A DNA stretch of 64,000 bases. Source: JAJPHF01 sp035293805 (GTDB lineage Bacteria; Chloroflexota; UBA6077; JAJPHF01). Positions 16,319 to 24,684 of the stretch are shown one piece after another. Within the stretch, counting starts at the first letter, position 1. Each line of letters opens with the position of its first letter. Both the position numbers and the translations under genes were made by a program. The notes below the pieces were generated by a model that was not told the origin of the DNA, ran no database searches, and was given only the letters and a program-made list of their open reading frames with translations. The stretch covers positions 62,001 through 126,000 of the forward strand of contig DATGMD010000046.1 of NCBI GenBank assembly GCA_035293805.1, given 5' to 3'.

Positions 16319-16382
16319 GCGGTCCACTGCTCTCGTGAGGGATACGGACGCCAGGGGCGCGCGGTTCACCGGGGACGCTCGC

Positions 16383-16388
16383 AGTATA
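16383..16388 (-). promoter_or_regulatory. Possible -10 element of the sigma-factor operon
   Basis: Minus-strand TATACT, 65 bases upstream of the ATG at 16318, in the gap after the amidohydrolase gene. I see no clear -35. Confidence 0.3.
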
Positions 16389-16400
16389 GCAGGTGCGCGG

Positions 16401-17555
16401 CTACAGCCCGTACAGCGCCCGCGCGTTAACGTGCAGCACGCGCTCGGCCAGGCGCTCGGCCTCGGCCGCGGTGAGCGCGCCGGCGCGCAGCCAGTCGCCC
16501 AGTGCCGCCGCCAGCGCCCGGCGGATGGCGATGGCGCCGAGCCAGACCGATTCGGCCAGCCCCGCCGCGTCCGACCCGTACAGCACCTTCGTCGCGGGCG
16601 CTAGCTCCAGCGCCTCGGCCACCGCCCGCTGGCAGGCCGGGCCGAGTAGCGGCACGCTCAGGCTCAAGTCCACGTACACGTCGGCGTACAGGCTCGCCAG
16701 GTAGCCAGCCTCGCGCAGGTAGGGGTAGCAGTGCAGCAGGACCACCGGCGCGCCGGCGAAGGCGCCGGCCTCCAGGGCCGGGCGCAGCAGCAGCGGGTTC
16801 GCTTGCAGCAGATCCAGGTCGGCGTCGCCGAAGCCGGTGTGCACCTGCACGGGCAGCTGTTGGCGCCCGGCCGCGGCGAACGCTTGCCCCAGGAAGTAGT
16901 CGAGCAGCGGCTTGTTGCTCAGGCGCCGCGCGCCGGCCCGGGCGGCGGCGCGCAGCGCCGGAAAGGCGGCGGCAGCGGCCTGGCGGTCGGGACGTCCGAG
17001 CGCCAGGCCGCTCCGATAGGCGACGATGGTCTTCAGGCCCACGTAACTCGCGCCGCGCAGGTCGGCGAGCGCGAGCGCGAAGTCCTTCTCCAGCGCGGCG
17101 AAGCTGGGGCTCGCGGCGATCAGGTCTTCGAGCAGCGGCTCGACGCGCAGCAGCGGCCAGGCCCGGCACGGCGGGGGCAGGAGGGCGTTTAGCTCGCCTA
17201 CCGAGTAGCTGTCGGCCGCGCGGTAGCCGCCGTCCACGACGAGCGCGCCAACGCCCCCGCGCTCGACGCAGCGCCGCAGCAGCTCTGCCGGCGCCAGCGC
17301 CTGGCGCGCGGCCATCACGGCGTCTAGCTCGGGCGCGCAGTCGTAGAAGGCCGCGAGGTCACGCAGCGCCCGCTGGAAGTACAGCGTGTGCGGGACGTGG
17401 TCACGGACCTGGCGGGGGTCGCGGCTCTCGGTGAACCGTTCCAGCAGCCAAGCCCGAGACTCCGCCGCTGGCGCCGGCGGGGGTGGGCGCAGCGGGGGAT
17501 GGCAGTGGCCGTCGACGATGGGAACGTCGGCCAGCGGCGAGCGGGTGCGGGCCAT
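16401..17555 (-). CDS. Amidohydrolase-2 family protein, FluG N-terminal-like
   Basis: The 384-residue protein is a metal-dependent TIM-barrel hydrolase of the amidohydrolase-2 group. Potential metal ligands are the HxH of VDGHCHPPL, H in QVHTGFGDAD, H in LLHCYPYLREAGYL and D in YGSDAAGL. The lysine in GLKTIVAYRSGL is typical of the subgroup that forms the N-terminal half of fungal FluG proteins. It starts directly after the stop codon of a glutamine-synthetase-like gene (TAAATG, no gap), so the two are co-translated. Together they recreate FluG as two polypeptides. The substrate is unknown; release or capture of a gamma-glutamyl amine is plausible. Confidence 0.8.
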   Translation of the reverse strand: MARTRSPLADVPIVDGHCHPPLRPPPPAPAAESRAWLLERFTESRDPRQVRDHVPHTLYFQRALRDLAAFYDCAPELDAVMAARQALAPAELLRRCVERGGVGALVVDGGYRAADSYSVGELNALLPPPCRAWPLLRVEPLLEDLIAASPSFAALEKDFALALADLRGASYVGLKTIVAYRSGLALGRPDRQAAAAAFPALRAAARAGARRLSNKPLLDYFLGQAFAAAGRQQLPVQVHTGFGDADLDLLQANPLLLRPALEAGAFAGAPVVLLHCYPYLREAGYLASLYADVYVDLSLSVPLLGPACQRAVAEALELAPATKVLYGSDAAGLAESVWLGAIAIRRALAAALGDWLRAGALTAAEAERLAERVLHVNARALYGL

Positions 17556-18926
17556 TTAGTACTTGAAGAAGTGATGCTGCTGCTCGAAGGCGGCGTCCTC
17601 GCGCGAGAAGGCCTCCCACTCCGAGCGGCGGACGGCCAGGTAGCTGCGACGCAGTAGATCACCCAGCGCCTCCATCAGCACCGCGTCGGCCTCCAGCGCG
17701 TCCAGCGCCTCGCCGAGCGAGGCGGGCAGGCGCCGGATGCCGCGGGCCGCGCGCTCGTCGTCCGACAGGAGGGCGGGATCGACCAGCGCCAGGCGGCCCT
17801 CGTCGAGCGTGGCGCCGCGCTGCACGCCGTCCAGACCGGCCACGATCAGCCCCCCCAGGGCGAGGTACGGGTTGCAGGAGTTGTCGCAGGGCTTTAGCTC
17901 CAGGTTGGTCGAGGCCATCTCGGCGCCACGGTAAGTCGAGACGAGCCGCACCGCTGCCTCGCGGTTGTCGGGGCCGTAGCAGGTGAAGGCGCTGCTCCAC
18001 GAGCGGGGCTGCAGGCGATGGTAGCTGTTGAAGCTGGGGCAGGTGAGCGCGACGAGGCCCGGCAGGTGGTCGAGCACGCCCGCCACGAACTGCCGGCCGA
18101 GCGCGCTGAGGCCGAACGGCTGCGCCGGGTCGTGGAGCAGGTTCCGCGCGCCGTCCGGGTCCCACAGGCTCCAGTGCAGGTGGGCGCCGTTCCCCGCCTG
18201 GTCGGGCCACGGCTTCGGCGCCAGCGAGGCGTAGAGGCCGTGGCGCCAGGCGACGGCGCGCACCGTCTCGCGGTAGCGCAGCTGGTTGTCGGCCGCCCGC
18301 AGCGCGTCGGCGTGGTGGATGCTCAGCTCCTGCTGGCCGTGCCCTAGCTCGGGGTAGTACTGCTCGACCTCCAGGCCCTGCGCCACCAGCGCGTCCACGA
18401 CGTCGCCGATCACCGGCGCCGCGGTGAGCATGCCGAGCGTGCTGAAGCAGAGGCTCTGATCGTAGGGCACGTAGCGGTCGTCGGCGCGCGTGGCGAGCGA
18501 CCACTCAGGCTCGAAGGCTGCCTGCACGCTGAAGCCGGCCGCGCGCGCGGCGGCGATAGCGCGGCGCAGGAAGCCGCGGGGGCAGGCGCTCCAGGGAGCG
18601 CCGTCGAGCGTCTGCATGTCGACGAAGGCGAGCGCCTGGCGGGCGGCGTAGGGCAGCACCGTGAAGGTGTCGAGGTCAGGCACGAGGCGGATCTCGCCGA
18701 CGGGGCCCAGCCCCTCGACGGACTGGAGTTGGTCTAGGGCGTTCATCGCCTGCATGGCGACGGTCAGGCCGATGCCGCTCCGCAGCCGCTCGGCGAGGCC
18801 GGCGCGATGGCTGCTCTTGCCGCGAATGATGCTGCCGTTGTCGCAGTACAGGAAGCGGACGAGGCTGACGTCGGCGGCGTCGGCCGCCCGCAGCACCTCG
18901 TCCACGCCCACGGAGGCTGCCTGCAT
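17556..18926 (-). CDS. Glutamine synthetase-like amide ligase (type I fold)
   Basis: The 456-residue protein has the glutamine synthetase fold: an N-terminal beta-grasp piece (LVRFLYCDNGSIIRGKS) and a catalytic domain with QAAFEPEWSL, YYPELGHGQQELSIHHADAL, NGAHLHWSLWD, CPSFNSYHRL and LKPCDNSCNPYLAL. The adenylylation-site tyrosine segment of type I-beta enzymes (NLYDLPPEE) is replaced by LSDDERAARGIRRLP, so covalent control of that kind is unlikely. Coupling with an amidohydrolase points to a gamma-glutamyl-amide ligase rather than the housekeeping enzyme. The ATG at 18926 lies just after a G-tract repeat whose GGAGGGGG serves as the only visible ribosome site. Confidence 0.8.
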   Translation of the reverse strand: MQAASVGVDEVLRAADAADVSLVRFLYCDNGSIIRGKSSHRAGLAERLRSGIGLTVAMQAMNALDQLQSVEGLGPVGEIRLVPDLDTFTVLPYAARQALAFVDMQTLDGAPWSACPRGFLRRAIAAARAAGFSVQAAFEPEWSLATRADDRYVPYDQSLCFSTLGMLTAAPVIGDVVDALVAQGLEVEQYYPELGHGQQELSIHHADALRAADNQLRYRETVRAVAWRHGLYASLAPKPWPDQAGNGAHLHWSLWDPDGARNLLHDPAQPFGLSALGRQFVAGVLDHLPGLVALTCPSFNSYHRLQPRSWSSAFTCYGPDNREAAVRLVSTYRGAEMASTNLELKPCDNSCNPYLALGGLIVAGLDGVQRGATLDEGRLALVDPALLSDDERAARGIRRLPASLGEALDALEADAVLMEALGDLLRRSYLAVRRSEWEAFSREDAAFEQQHHFFKY

Positions 18927-18930
18927 CGTG

Positions 18931-19098
18931 ACCCCCTCCCCCAACCCCCGCCCCCCATGGGGGGAGCGGGTTGCCGGCTCCGCCTTCCCCGGCGTCCTCC
19001 CCCCCTTCCCTTCAGGGAGGGGGCCGGGGGTAGATCCTCCCCGGCGTGCCCGGCTCCCCCCTTGCCCCTATGGGGGAGAGGGGGCGGGGGGAGAGGGG
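18931..19098 (+). repeat. ~165-bp three-hairpin G/C-tract element, copy A
   Basis: Three adjacent hairpins of C-tracts and G-tracts: around CCCCCCATGGGGGG, around CCCTTCAGGG, and around CCCCTATGGGG. They are linked by CCCCGGCGTCC and a short unique spacer. The reverse complement of 55907-56067 follows the same order with the same loop sequences. Here it fills the space between the S41-protease stop codon and the glutamine-synthetase-like start. Confidence 0.85.
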
Positions 19099-20523
19099 TC
19101 ACCGCCCGGGCGTGGCCGCGGTGGGCTGCTGCTGCGCGGGGACGCTCGCCAGGTAGGCCGCGGCGGCGTCAAGCTGGCTATCGTGCCCATTGCGCAGCGC
19201 ATCGAGGTCTAGCTCGACCTCCTGGTCGGGGTGGACGCCGACGCGGTCCAGCAGCGCGCCGCCGCCGGAGTAGACCTGCTCGATGCTGAGCTGCAGCGCC
19301 CCGCCATTAGACAGCGGCAACACCACGCTCGCCGCCACTGCCCCCGCGCTGGTGACGCCCATGATGTGCCCGACACCGTGCTCCTGCAGCGCGACGGCGA
19401 ACAGCTCGCCCATCGACGCCGTGCCGTCGTCGATCAGCACGGCCAGCGGCACCGTTAGGATCGGCCGCGCCTCGCGGACGTTGATCGTCTCCTCGCGGCC
19501 GCGGCGGTCGACGGCGCGGTAGATCGGGCCGTCGGGGATGAAGCGCGACAGCAGCCGCGAGCCGACGTCCAGCCGGCCGCCGGAGTTGCCACGGAGGTCG
19601 AGGACGATGCCGCGCACGCCGTCGCGCTGGAACTGGGTCACGGCCTTCTCGACGCCGTCGATCACGGAGGGCTCGGGGAAGCCGCGCAGGGCCACGTAGC
19701 CGATGTTGCCGGGGAGCAGCCGCGACGCCACGAAGGGCAGCGCCACCTGGGCGCGCGTCAGGGTGATCTCGTCCACCTGGTCGCTGCCCGCGCGCTGCAC
19801 GCGCAGCCGCACCTGCGAGCCCTCGGGGCCGCGCACCAGGTTCACGACCTCGTCCAGCCGCATGTCCGTCGTCGGCTGGTCGTCCACGCCCACGATCACG
19901 TCGCCCGGGCGCAGGCCGCCGCGCTCGGCGGGCGTGTCGGGGAAGACCTCGATGACCGTGGCCTGCGGCCCGCGCATGCGCGCGCCGATGCCGCCGTACT
20001 CCACGTCGCCGCGTGTCCAGCGAATGTGCTCCTGATACTCGTCGGGGGTCAGGTAGTTGGTGTGGGCGTCCTCGACGGACTGGGCCATGCCGGAGATCGC
20101 CGCGCCGGCGAGGTCGTCTGGCGACACGGTGTCGCCATAGCGCGCGGCCAGCGCCTGATAGCGCTGGCGGAGGGCCGTCCACTCCTGGTTGCGGTCGCCG
20201 CCGAGGTTGCCGAGCCCGGCCACCGGGTTGTCGATCCCGGCCGCCTTCAGGGCCGCCGTCATGCCGTCCTGCGCGGCGGCGATCAGCTCCGCCGGGTCGA
20301 GCGGCAGGGCGTAGCGATCGAGCAGCAGCTCGTACGCCTCCTGCATGGCCTGGAGCTGGCGAGCCGTGTCGAGCTGGGCGCCCGGATTCTGGTCCTGCGT
20401 CGCCGCGAGCGACGCCGCGTGGGCGACGGCACCTGTCCGGGGGACGGCGCCGGCGAACAGCAGCGCCAGGCTCAGCAGCAAGGTCAGCACACGGAGGCGC
20501 GCGGTGGAGGAAGTCGCGGACAT
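19099..20523 (-). CDS. S41 (C-terminal processing) protease homologue lacking the catalytic lysine
   Basis: A secreted or membrane-anchored 474-residue protein. It has a signal segment at about 10-38, an N-terminal helical region to about 165, a PDZ domain at about 175-255 (GGIGARM, RGGLRPGDVIVGVDDQPT) and a tail-specific protease domain (GYVALRGFPEP, GIVLDLRGNSGG, VLIDDGTASMGELFAVAL, VLPLSNGGALQLS). The nucleophile S370 is present in GTASMGE. The partner lysine, expected in TFGKGSVQ, is replaced: the aligned stretch reads TSAGAVAAS, with A395 at the lysine position. It may be inactive or use another base. A promoter lies about 125 bases upstream. Confidence 0.85.
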   Translation of the reverse strand: MSATSSTARLRVLTLLLSLALLFAGAVPRTGAVAHAASLAATQDQNPGAQLDTARQLQAMQEAYELLLDRYALPLDPAELIAAAQDGMTAALKAAGIDNPVAGLGNLGGDRNQEWTALRQRYQALAARYGDTVSPDDLAGAAISGMAQSVEDAHTNYLTPDEYQEHIRWTRGDVEYGGIGARMRGPQATVIEVFPDTPAERGGLRPGDVIVGVDDQPTTDMRLDEVVNLVRGPEGSQVRLRVQRAGSDQVDEITLTRAQVALPFVASRLLPGNIGYVALRGFPEPSVIDGVEKAVTQFQRDGVRGIVLDLRGNSGGRLDVGSRLLSRFIPDGPIYRAVDRRGREETINVREARPILTVPLAVLIDDGTASMGELFAVALQEHGVGHIMGVTSAGAVAASVVLPLSNGGALQLSIEQVYSGGGALLDRVGVHPDQEVELDLDALRNGHDSQLDAAAAYLASVPAQQQPTAATPGR

Positions 20524-20647
20524 CGGCAGTGCCCTCCCCGTTGGTAGGTGTATGCTCGGCCCGTGGCGGCGTTGGGCGGTGCGGCGGTGTCGAGAGAGGG
20601 CCCCGGCGCCGCCGGCAGGCGCGCAGCCCGCCGGTAGGATTAGACAG

Positions 20648-20676
20648 AGTATATCTGAGCCGCCATTTGCCGGCGA
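20648..20676 (-). promoter_or_regulatory. Promoter for the S41 homologue
   Basis: Minus-strand TCGCCG (20671-20676), 17-bp spacer, TATACT (20648-20653). Confidence 0.5.
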
Positions 20677-20808
20677 GTTTTTCCCGGCCGCCGCCGCGCG
20701 GGGGTTTTGGGTGCGGCGTCCCGTTTCGTACCATGTATTCGAGAATCCTCCGCGCCGACGCCGGTACCTGTGTGTACGACGCCGGTTACGCCGTCAAGGG
20801 GAGCGGCC

Positions 20809-21327
20809 ATGGACGTCGTCGTCTACACTACCACCACCTGCCCGTACTGTCGGATGGCCAAGGACTACCTAACACAGCACGGCGTATCCTTCACCGAGCG
20901 CGACGTGGCGGCCGACCCGGCGGCGGCCGCCGAGGCCGTCCGCATCTCGCGCCAGCAGGGCGTCCCGATCATCGCCGCCGATGGCCAGGTGGTGGTCGGC
21001 TTCGACCGCCCCGGGCTCGACCGGCTCATCGCGGCCGTGAAGGCGAACCGGCCCTCGCTGGGGCTCGCGGTGGCCGACGCGAGCAAGATCGCCCTGAAGC
21101 AGGGCCAGGTGCCCGTGTTCGGCGCCTACGTCGGGCGCGTACGGCCCGGCAGCGTGGGCGAGCGCATGGGCATCCAGGCCGGCGACGTCATCACCGACAT
21201 CAACATCCGCCCCATCCGGACCGCCGCCGACGTCGAGCAGGCAATGGCGGCGCTGGAGCCCGGCCACCGTGTGACCGTCGTCTTCCAGCGGGGCGGGCGC
21301 GAGATGCGCACGGAGGCGACGCTCTAG
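20809..21327 (+). CDS. Glutaredoxin-PDZ fusion protein
   Basis: The 172-residue protein joins two domains. Residues 1-75 are a glutaredoxin-like thioredoxin fold: VVVYTTTTCPYC with the redox pair C11/C14, the cis-proline motif GVPII, and VVVGFDRPGLDRLI. Residues about 85-172 are a PDZ domain (GAYVGRVRPGSVGERMGIQAGDVITDINIRPI). No signal peptide is seen, so it should act in the cytoplasm, reducing disulfides or binding a cofactor near proteins held by the PDZ domain. The ATG at 20809 follows AAGGGGAG. The fusion is unusual. It is divergent from the S41/PDZ gene and convergent with a potassium-channel gene, with a 16-bp palindrome between the stops. Confidence 0.85.
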   Translation: MDVVVYTTTTCPYCRMAKDYLTQHGVSFTERDVAADPAAAAEAVRISRQQGVPIIAADGQVVVGFDRPGLDRLIAAVKANRPSLGLAVADASKIALKQGQVPVFGAYVGRVRPGSVGERMGIQAGDVITDINIRPIRTAADVEQAMAALEPGHRVTVVFQRGGREMRTEATL

Positions 21328-21343
21328 CGGCCGGCGCCGGCCG
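21328..21343. terminator. 16-bp perfect palindrome between convergent genes
   Basis: CGGCCGGCGCCGGCCG directly follows the stop of the glutaredoxin-PDZ gene and precedes the converging stop at 21354. A terminator role is inferred from position only. Confidence 0.35.
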
Positions 21344-21353
21344 TCCGACCCGC

Positions 21354-22376
21354 TCAGGCGTATCCCTCGATGGCGCGCAGGTCGCTCGGCGTGCCCATCA
21401 CCACGAGCTGATCGCCCGCCTGGACGGCGAAGTCGCCCGGCGGGTTGGGGATCAGCCGCCCGTCGCGTTTGACGGCCAGCACGATGGCGCCGGCGGCCGC
21501 GCCGCCGCGGGCGGCCGCCAGGCGCTTGCCCACCAGCGGCGAGGTCGGCTGTACCGCTAGCTCTTCCAGCAGCAGATCGGTGCTCGGGTCGTGCATGATC
21601 GTGTCCACGAAATCGACGGCCACCGGCCGCAGCGCCAGCATCGCCATCCGCCGCCCGCCGATCTGGTAGGGCGAGATGACGCGGTCAGCGCCCGCCCGCC
21701 GCAGCTTCGACTCCGCGTCCTCGCGGCTGGCCCGGGCGACAATGAACAGGCGCGGGTTCAGCCCGCGCGCCGAGAGGGTGACGTAGACGTTGTCCACGTC
21801 GCTGTCCACGGCCGCGATCAGGGCGCGCGCCCGCTTCACCCCCGCCGCCAGCAGAACGTCGTCGCTGGCGGCGTTGCCGGGCACCCACAGGCAGCCGTCG
21901 TTGTGGGCGGTCGCCAGCGAGGCCTCGTTGACGTCGACCACGACGTAGGGGACGCGCTCGCGGCGGAACTCGGCGGCGATCTGGCGCCCCACGCGCCCGT
22001 AGCCGCAGAGCACGACGTGGTCGCGGAGCTGTTCGATGCGGCTTTCCATCCGGCGCCTCCCCATCTGGCGCGTCAGCTCGCCCGCGACCGCATAGTGGAC
22101 GATCGTGCTCAGCGTGTACAGCATCGTGCCCACGCCCAGGACGATCAGCAGCATGGTGAAGGCGCGGCCGGGCAGAGAGAGCGGGTGGACCTCGCCGTAG
22201 CCGACGGTCGTCACGGTCGTAACGACCATGTACAGGGCGTCGAAGAAGCTCCAGCCCTCAATGACCATGTAGCCCGCGACGCCGACGCTCAGCACTGCTG
22301 CGACGGCGAGGAGCGGCCGCCGCAGCGCGACCAGCTCGAGTCCCGGCCCGTGGAGGCCCGGTTTCGGCATGCTCAC
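21354..22376 (-). CDS. Two-TM potassium channel with RCK (TrkA-N/TrkA-C) domains
   Basis: The 340-residue protein has two transmembrane helices (about 20-42 and 72-95) around a pore loop with the potassium selectivity filter TVGYG at residues 57-61. A cytoplasmic RCK domain follows, with the nucleotide-binding Rossmann signature CGYGRVGRQIAAEF and VVVDVNEASL. A TrkA-C domain (TSPLVGKRLAAA, LVVMGTPSDLRAIEG) ends the protein. The organisation is that of MthK or GsuK, gated by ligands at the RCK ring. I choose the GTG at 22376 with GGGAG six bases upstream; the ATG two codons later is possible. A TATAAT element lies about 100 bases upstream. Confidence 0.9.
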   Translation of the reverse strand: MSMPKPGLHGPGLELVALRRPLLAVAAVLSVGVAGYMVIEGWSFFDALYMVVTTVTTVGYGEVHPLSLPGRAFTMLLIVLGVGTMLYTLSTIVHYAVAGELTRQMGRRRMESRIEQLRDHVVLCGYGRVGRQIAAEFRRERVPYVVVDVNEASLATAHNDGCLWVPGNAASDDVLLAAGVKRARALIAAVDSDVDNVYVTLSARGLNPRLFIVARASREDAESKLRRAGADRVISPYQIGGRRMAMLALRPVAVDFVDTIMHDPSTDLLLEELAVQPTSPLVGKRLAAARGGAAAGAIVLAVKRDGRLIPNPPGDFAVQAGDQLVVMGTPSDLRAIEGYA

Positions 22377-22472
22377 AACGCTCTCCCGCGCCCGCGGGGG
22401 CCGCACCGTCGGTGCGTCCGGGTACTGGTCTGCTGGCTCCTGGGCAGCGCGCGTCGCTGGCACGCGCGACGC

Positions 22473-22478
22473 ATTATA
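22473..22478 (-). promoter_or_regulatory. Possible -10 element of the potassium-channel gene
   Basis: Minus-strand TATAAT in the divergent gap. The site is nearly palindromic (ATTATAA), so a plus-strand role is not excluded. Confidence 0.35.
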
Positions 22479-22582
22479 ACGAGACGTCGCATGCTTACCG
22501 CGGCGGGCGCGGGGGCGTGGAGCGGGCGGCGCTTGACACGCCCGCCGCGGGCGCTGTACCAAAGCTAGAGGGGAGCGTGCCG

Positions 22583-22933
22583 ATGGCCAGGACCGTGCTC
22601 GTGATCGAGGACGAGGGCGCGATCGCGGAGATGCTGGAAATGCTGCTCCGCGACGAGGGCTACATCGTGCGTGTGGCGCGGACGGGCCGCGACGGCATCG
22701 ATCAGGCGCGGACCGAGACGCCCGACTTGATCACGCTCGACCTGGCGCTCCCGGGCATGGACGGTGCTGCCGTGCTGCGCGCCCTCCACGCCGACGCCGC
22801 CGCGCCCGTCCTCGTCATCTCTGCCCACCCCGAGGTGCTGGCGCCCGCCGACCGGGCGCTGGCCGCCGCCGTCATCGGCAAGCCCTTCGACATCGACGAC
22901 ATGCTGGCGCGCGTCGCGGGGCTGCTCCCGTAG
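22583..22933 (+). CDS. Single-domain response regulator
   Basis: A 116-residue stand-alone receiver domain: acidic pocket E9/D10, phosphoacceptor D53 in LITLDLALPGMDG, S80 in LVISAH and K100 in VIGKPF. It has no output domain. GAGGGGAG precedes the ATG. The next gene, 31 bases downstream on the same strand, encodes an RsbRD-like helical protein, so the receiver probably signals through that partner, like Spo0F- or CheY-type proteins in partner-switching pathways. No kinase gene is close by. Confidence 0.88.
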   Translation: MARTVLVIEDEGAIAEMLEMLLRDEGYIVRVARTGRDGIDQARTETPDLITLDLALPGMDGAAVLRALHADAAAPVLVISAHPEVLAPADRALAAAVIGKPFDIDDMLARVAGLLP

Positions 22934-22964
22934 AGCGCCCCCCGCGCGCCAGGGAGGCGCCACC

Positions 22965-23471
22965 ATGGAGCCATCGCTGACGGTCTTGACGCGGGCGGCC
23001 GATCTCCTCTGCCGGCGCCATGCCAACATCGAGCTGCGCTGGGCCCAACGCGTCGTGACCTTCGGCCACTTCGAAGGGCGCGGTGACCTGCACCTCGCCG
23101 ACGTGCTGGACCACATGCCCCTGCTGACCGAGGCGATCATCGCCGTCTTGCGCGACGGCCACCAGCCCGACGCCTTCCAGCCCGGCGGCGAGTTCTACAC
23201 CCGCGCGCGCACCCATGCCTGGACGCGGCACGAACAGGGCGTGCGCCCCGAGGAAGTCATCGACGAGCTGCGCGTCTTCCGGTCCGAGATCTGGCGCGAG
23301 CTGCGCAAGCGCCTGCCGCGCGAGATGCCGCTGACGGCGGAAGACGTGTTCGTGCTCGAAGAGCACGTCAATTACGCCCTCGACCTGATCGTCGGCGCCT
23401 CGCTGCAAGCGTTGCGCGAGCTGGAAACGAGCGACCTCTGGCCGCTGCCGCCGCTCGCCGGCGACGACTGA
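22965..23471 (+). CDS. RsbRD N-terminal-like helical regulator
   Basis: The 168-residue helical protein matches the RsbRD_N-type sensory module. It has ELRWAQRVVTFGHFE, ADVLDHMPLLTEAIIAVLRDG, ARTHAWTRHEQGVRPEEVIDELRVFRSEIWRELRK and VNYALDLIVGASLQAL. In other bacteria this module sits on the N-terminus of RsbR-type stressosome proteins or histidine kinases; here it stands alone with no STAS or kinase domain. AGGGAGG precedes the ATG at 22965. Pairing with a receiver domain upstream suggests a two-protein phosphorylation-sensitive switch. This is inference from neighbours and domain history. Confidence 0.65.
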   Translation: MEPSLTVLTRAADLLCRRHANIELRWAQRVVTFGHFEGRGDLHLADVLDHMPLLTEAIIAVLRDGHQPDAFQPGGEFYTRARTHAWTRHEQGVRPEEVIDELRVFRSEIWRELRKRLPREMPLTAEDVFVLEEHVNYALDLIVGASLQALRELETSDLWPLPPLAGDD

Positions 23472-23523
23472 GCGCCGGCGTGGCGCGGTCCCGCCGCGCA
23501 GCGGTAGCTCCCAGGGCCGGGCC

Positions 23524-24417
23524 GTGCTTGTCGGCGAGCTAAGCGCGCTGGCGAGCGCCTTCGTCTGGGCCTGCAACGGCGCGCTGCTCCGCTGGCTGTC
23601 GCCCCGCGGCGACGTCATCGCCATCAACGCGCTGCGCTGCTCGGTCGCCGCCGCCCTGATGCTGGCGACGCTCGCGCTCCTCGGCCGCGGCGCCGACTTG
23701 CTGCGCACGCCGCCCGGGGCGCTGGGGCTCTTGCTCGCCTCGGTCTTCTTCGGGATGGGGCTCGGCGACAGCTTCTACTTCCAGGCGCTGCGGCTGGTCG
23801 GCGTCGTGCGGGCGCAGCCGATCGCCATGAGCTACCCGCTCATCTCGGCCGTGCTGGCCGTGCTGGTGCTGGGCGAGCCGCTGACCGTGACGGCGGCGCT
23901 CGGGATCGTGCTGGTGGTGGCCGGCGTGTACGCGGTGGCTGCCGCCCAGGTGCCTGCCGGCCAGGCGCGGCAGCCGCTCGCGCCCGGCGCGCGACGGGCG
24001 GGCGTCCTGTTCGCCCTCGCCGGAGCCGTGTGCCTGGCGCTCGGCACCATCTTCCTGCGCCCGGCGGCCAGCCAGGTCGACCCCTGGATCGCCGCCACGG
24101 TCCGGCTCTGCGGGGCCAGCGTCTTCCTGCTCGCCTATACCGCCCGCCGCCTGCCCGCGGCCCGCGAGGCGGCGCGCAAAGACCCGGCGTTCGGCCCGGG
24201 CGTGCTGCTGCTCGGCGTGGGGACGGCGATCTCCATGTCGCTCTTCGTGGCTGGGATCTTCTACGCCGGCGCAGCGCGCGGTGGCGCGCTCGCCAGCACG
24301 GCATCGCTGTTCGGCGTGCCCATTGCCGTGTTCGTACTGCGCGAGCAGGTCACCTGGCGGCTGCTCGGCGGCGCGGTGCTCTCCCTCGTCGGCGTCTGGC
24401 TGATCTTGCTACGGTGA
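23524..24417 (+). CDS. EamA/DMT-superfamily transporter
   Basis: The 297-residue protein has ten predicted membrane helices in two EamA repeats (about 5-135 and 160-297), separated by a short charged loop (QVPAGQARQPLAPGARR). Conserved features include ASAFVWACNGALLRW at the start, the helix-4 stretch MSYPLISAVLAVLVLGEPLT and the matching ASLFGVPIAVFVLREQVTW in the second half. Members move metabolites, often amino acids or nucleotides, by proton or substrate exchange. The GTG at 23524 is the best start although its ribosome site is weak. Substrate unknown. Confidence 0.88.
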   Translation: MLVGELSALASAFVWACNGALLRWLSPRGDVIAINALRCSVAAALMLATLALLGRGADLLRTPPGALGLLLASVFFGMGLGDSFYFQALRLVGVVRAQPIAMSYPLISAVLAVLVLGEPLTVTAALGIVLVVAGVYAVAAAQVPAGQARQPLAPGARRAGVLFALAGAVCLALGTIFLRPAASQVDPWIAATVRLCGASVFLLAYTARRLPAAREAARKDPAFGPGVLLLGVGTAISMSLFVAGIFYAGAARGGALASTASLFGVPIAVFVLREQVTWRLLGGAVLSLVGVWLILLR

Positions 24418-24684
24418 CCGCGGTGGCCAGCCGAGCCACGCCGCAGCCGGGCAGGCCGGCCAGCGCGCCGCACCCCGGGCCATTCATGCCGAACCCGGCG
24501 ACGCCGGGGCCGGTGATCCCGGCGAAGCCGTCGAAGCCGAACGGGGGCGGGGTCCAGCCTCCCGTGGCGCCGTTGCGCCCACTGCGTGATACCGTCAGAA
24601 TACGGGGCGGCGGTTGGCCGCATAGCCATTCTCGCTACGAGTGTGCCGACGGTGTGACCGCGCGCGGCGCGAGGAGAACGACAG
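24418..24684 (+). other. 267-bp gap before the disulfide oxidoreductase gene
   Basis: Holds the promoter at 24573-24601. A proline-rich frame (24414-24701, overlapping both neighbours) is open but resembles GC-skewed noncoding sequence more than a gene. Confidence 0.5.
24573..24601 (+). promoter_or_regulatory. Promoter for the disulfide oxidoreductase gene
   Basis: TTGCGC (24573-24578), 17-bp spacer, CAGAAT (24596-24601); start codon at 24685. Confidence 0.45.
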
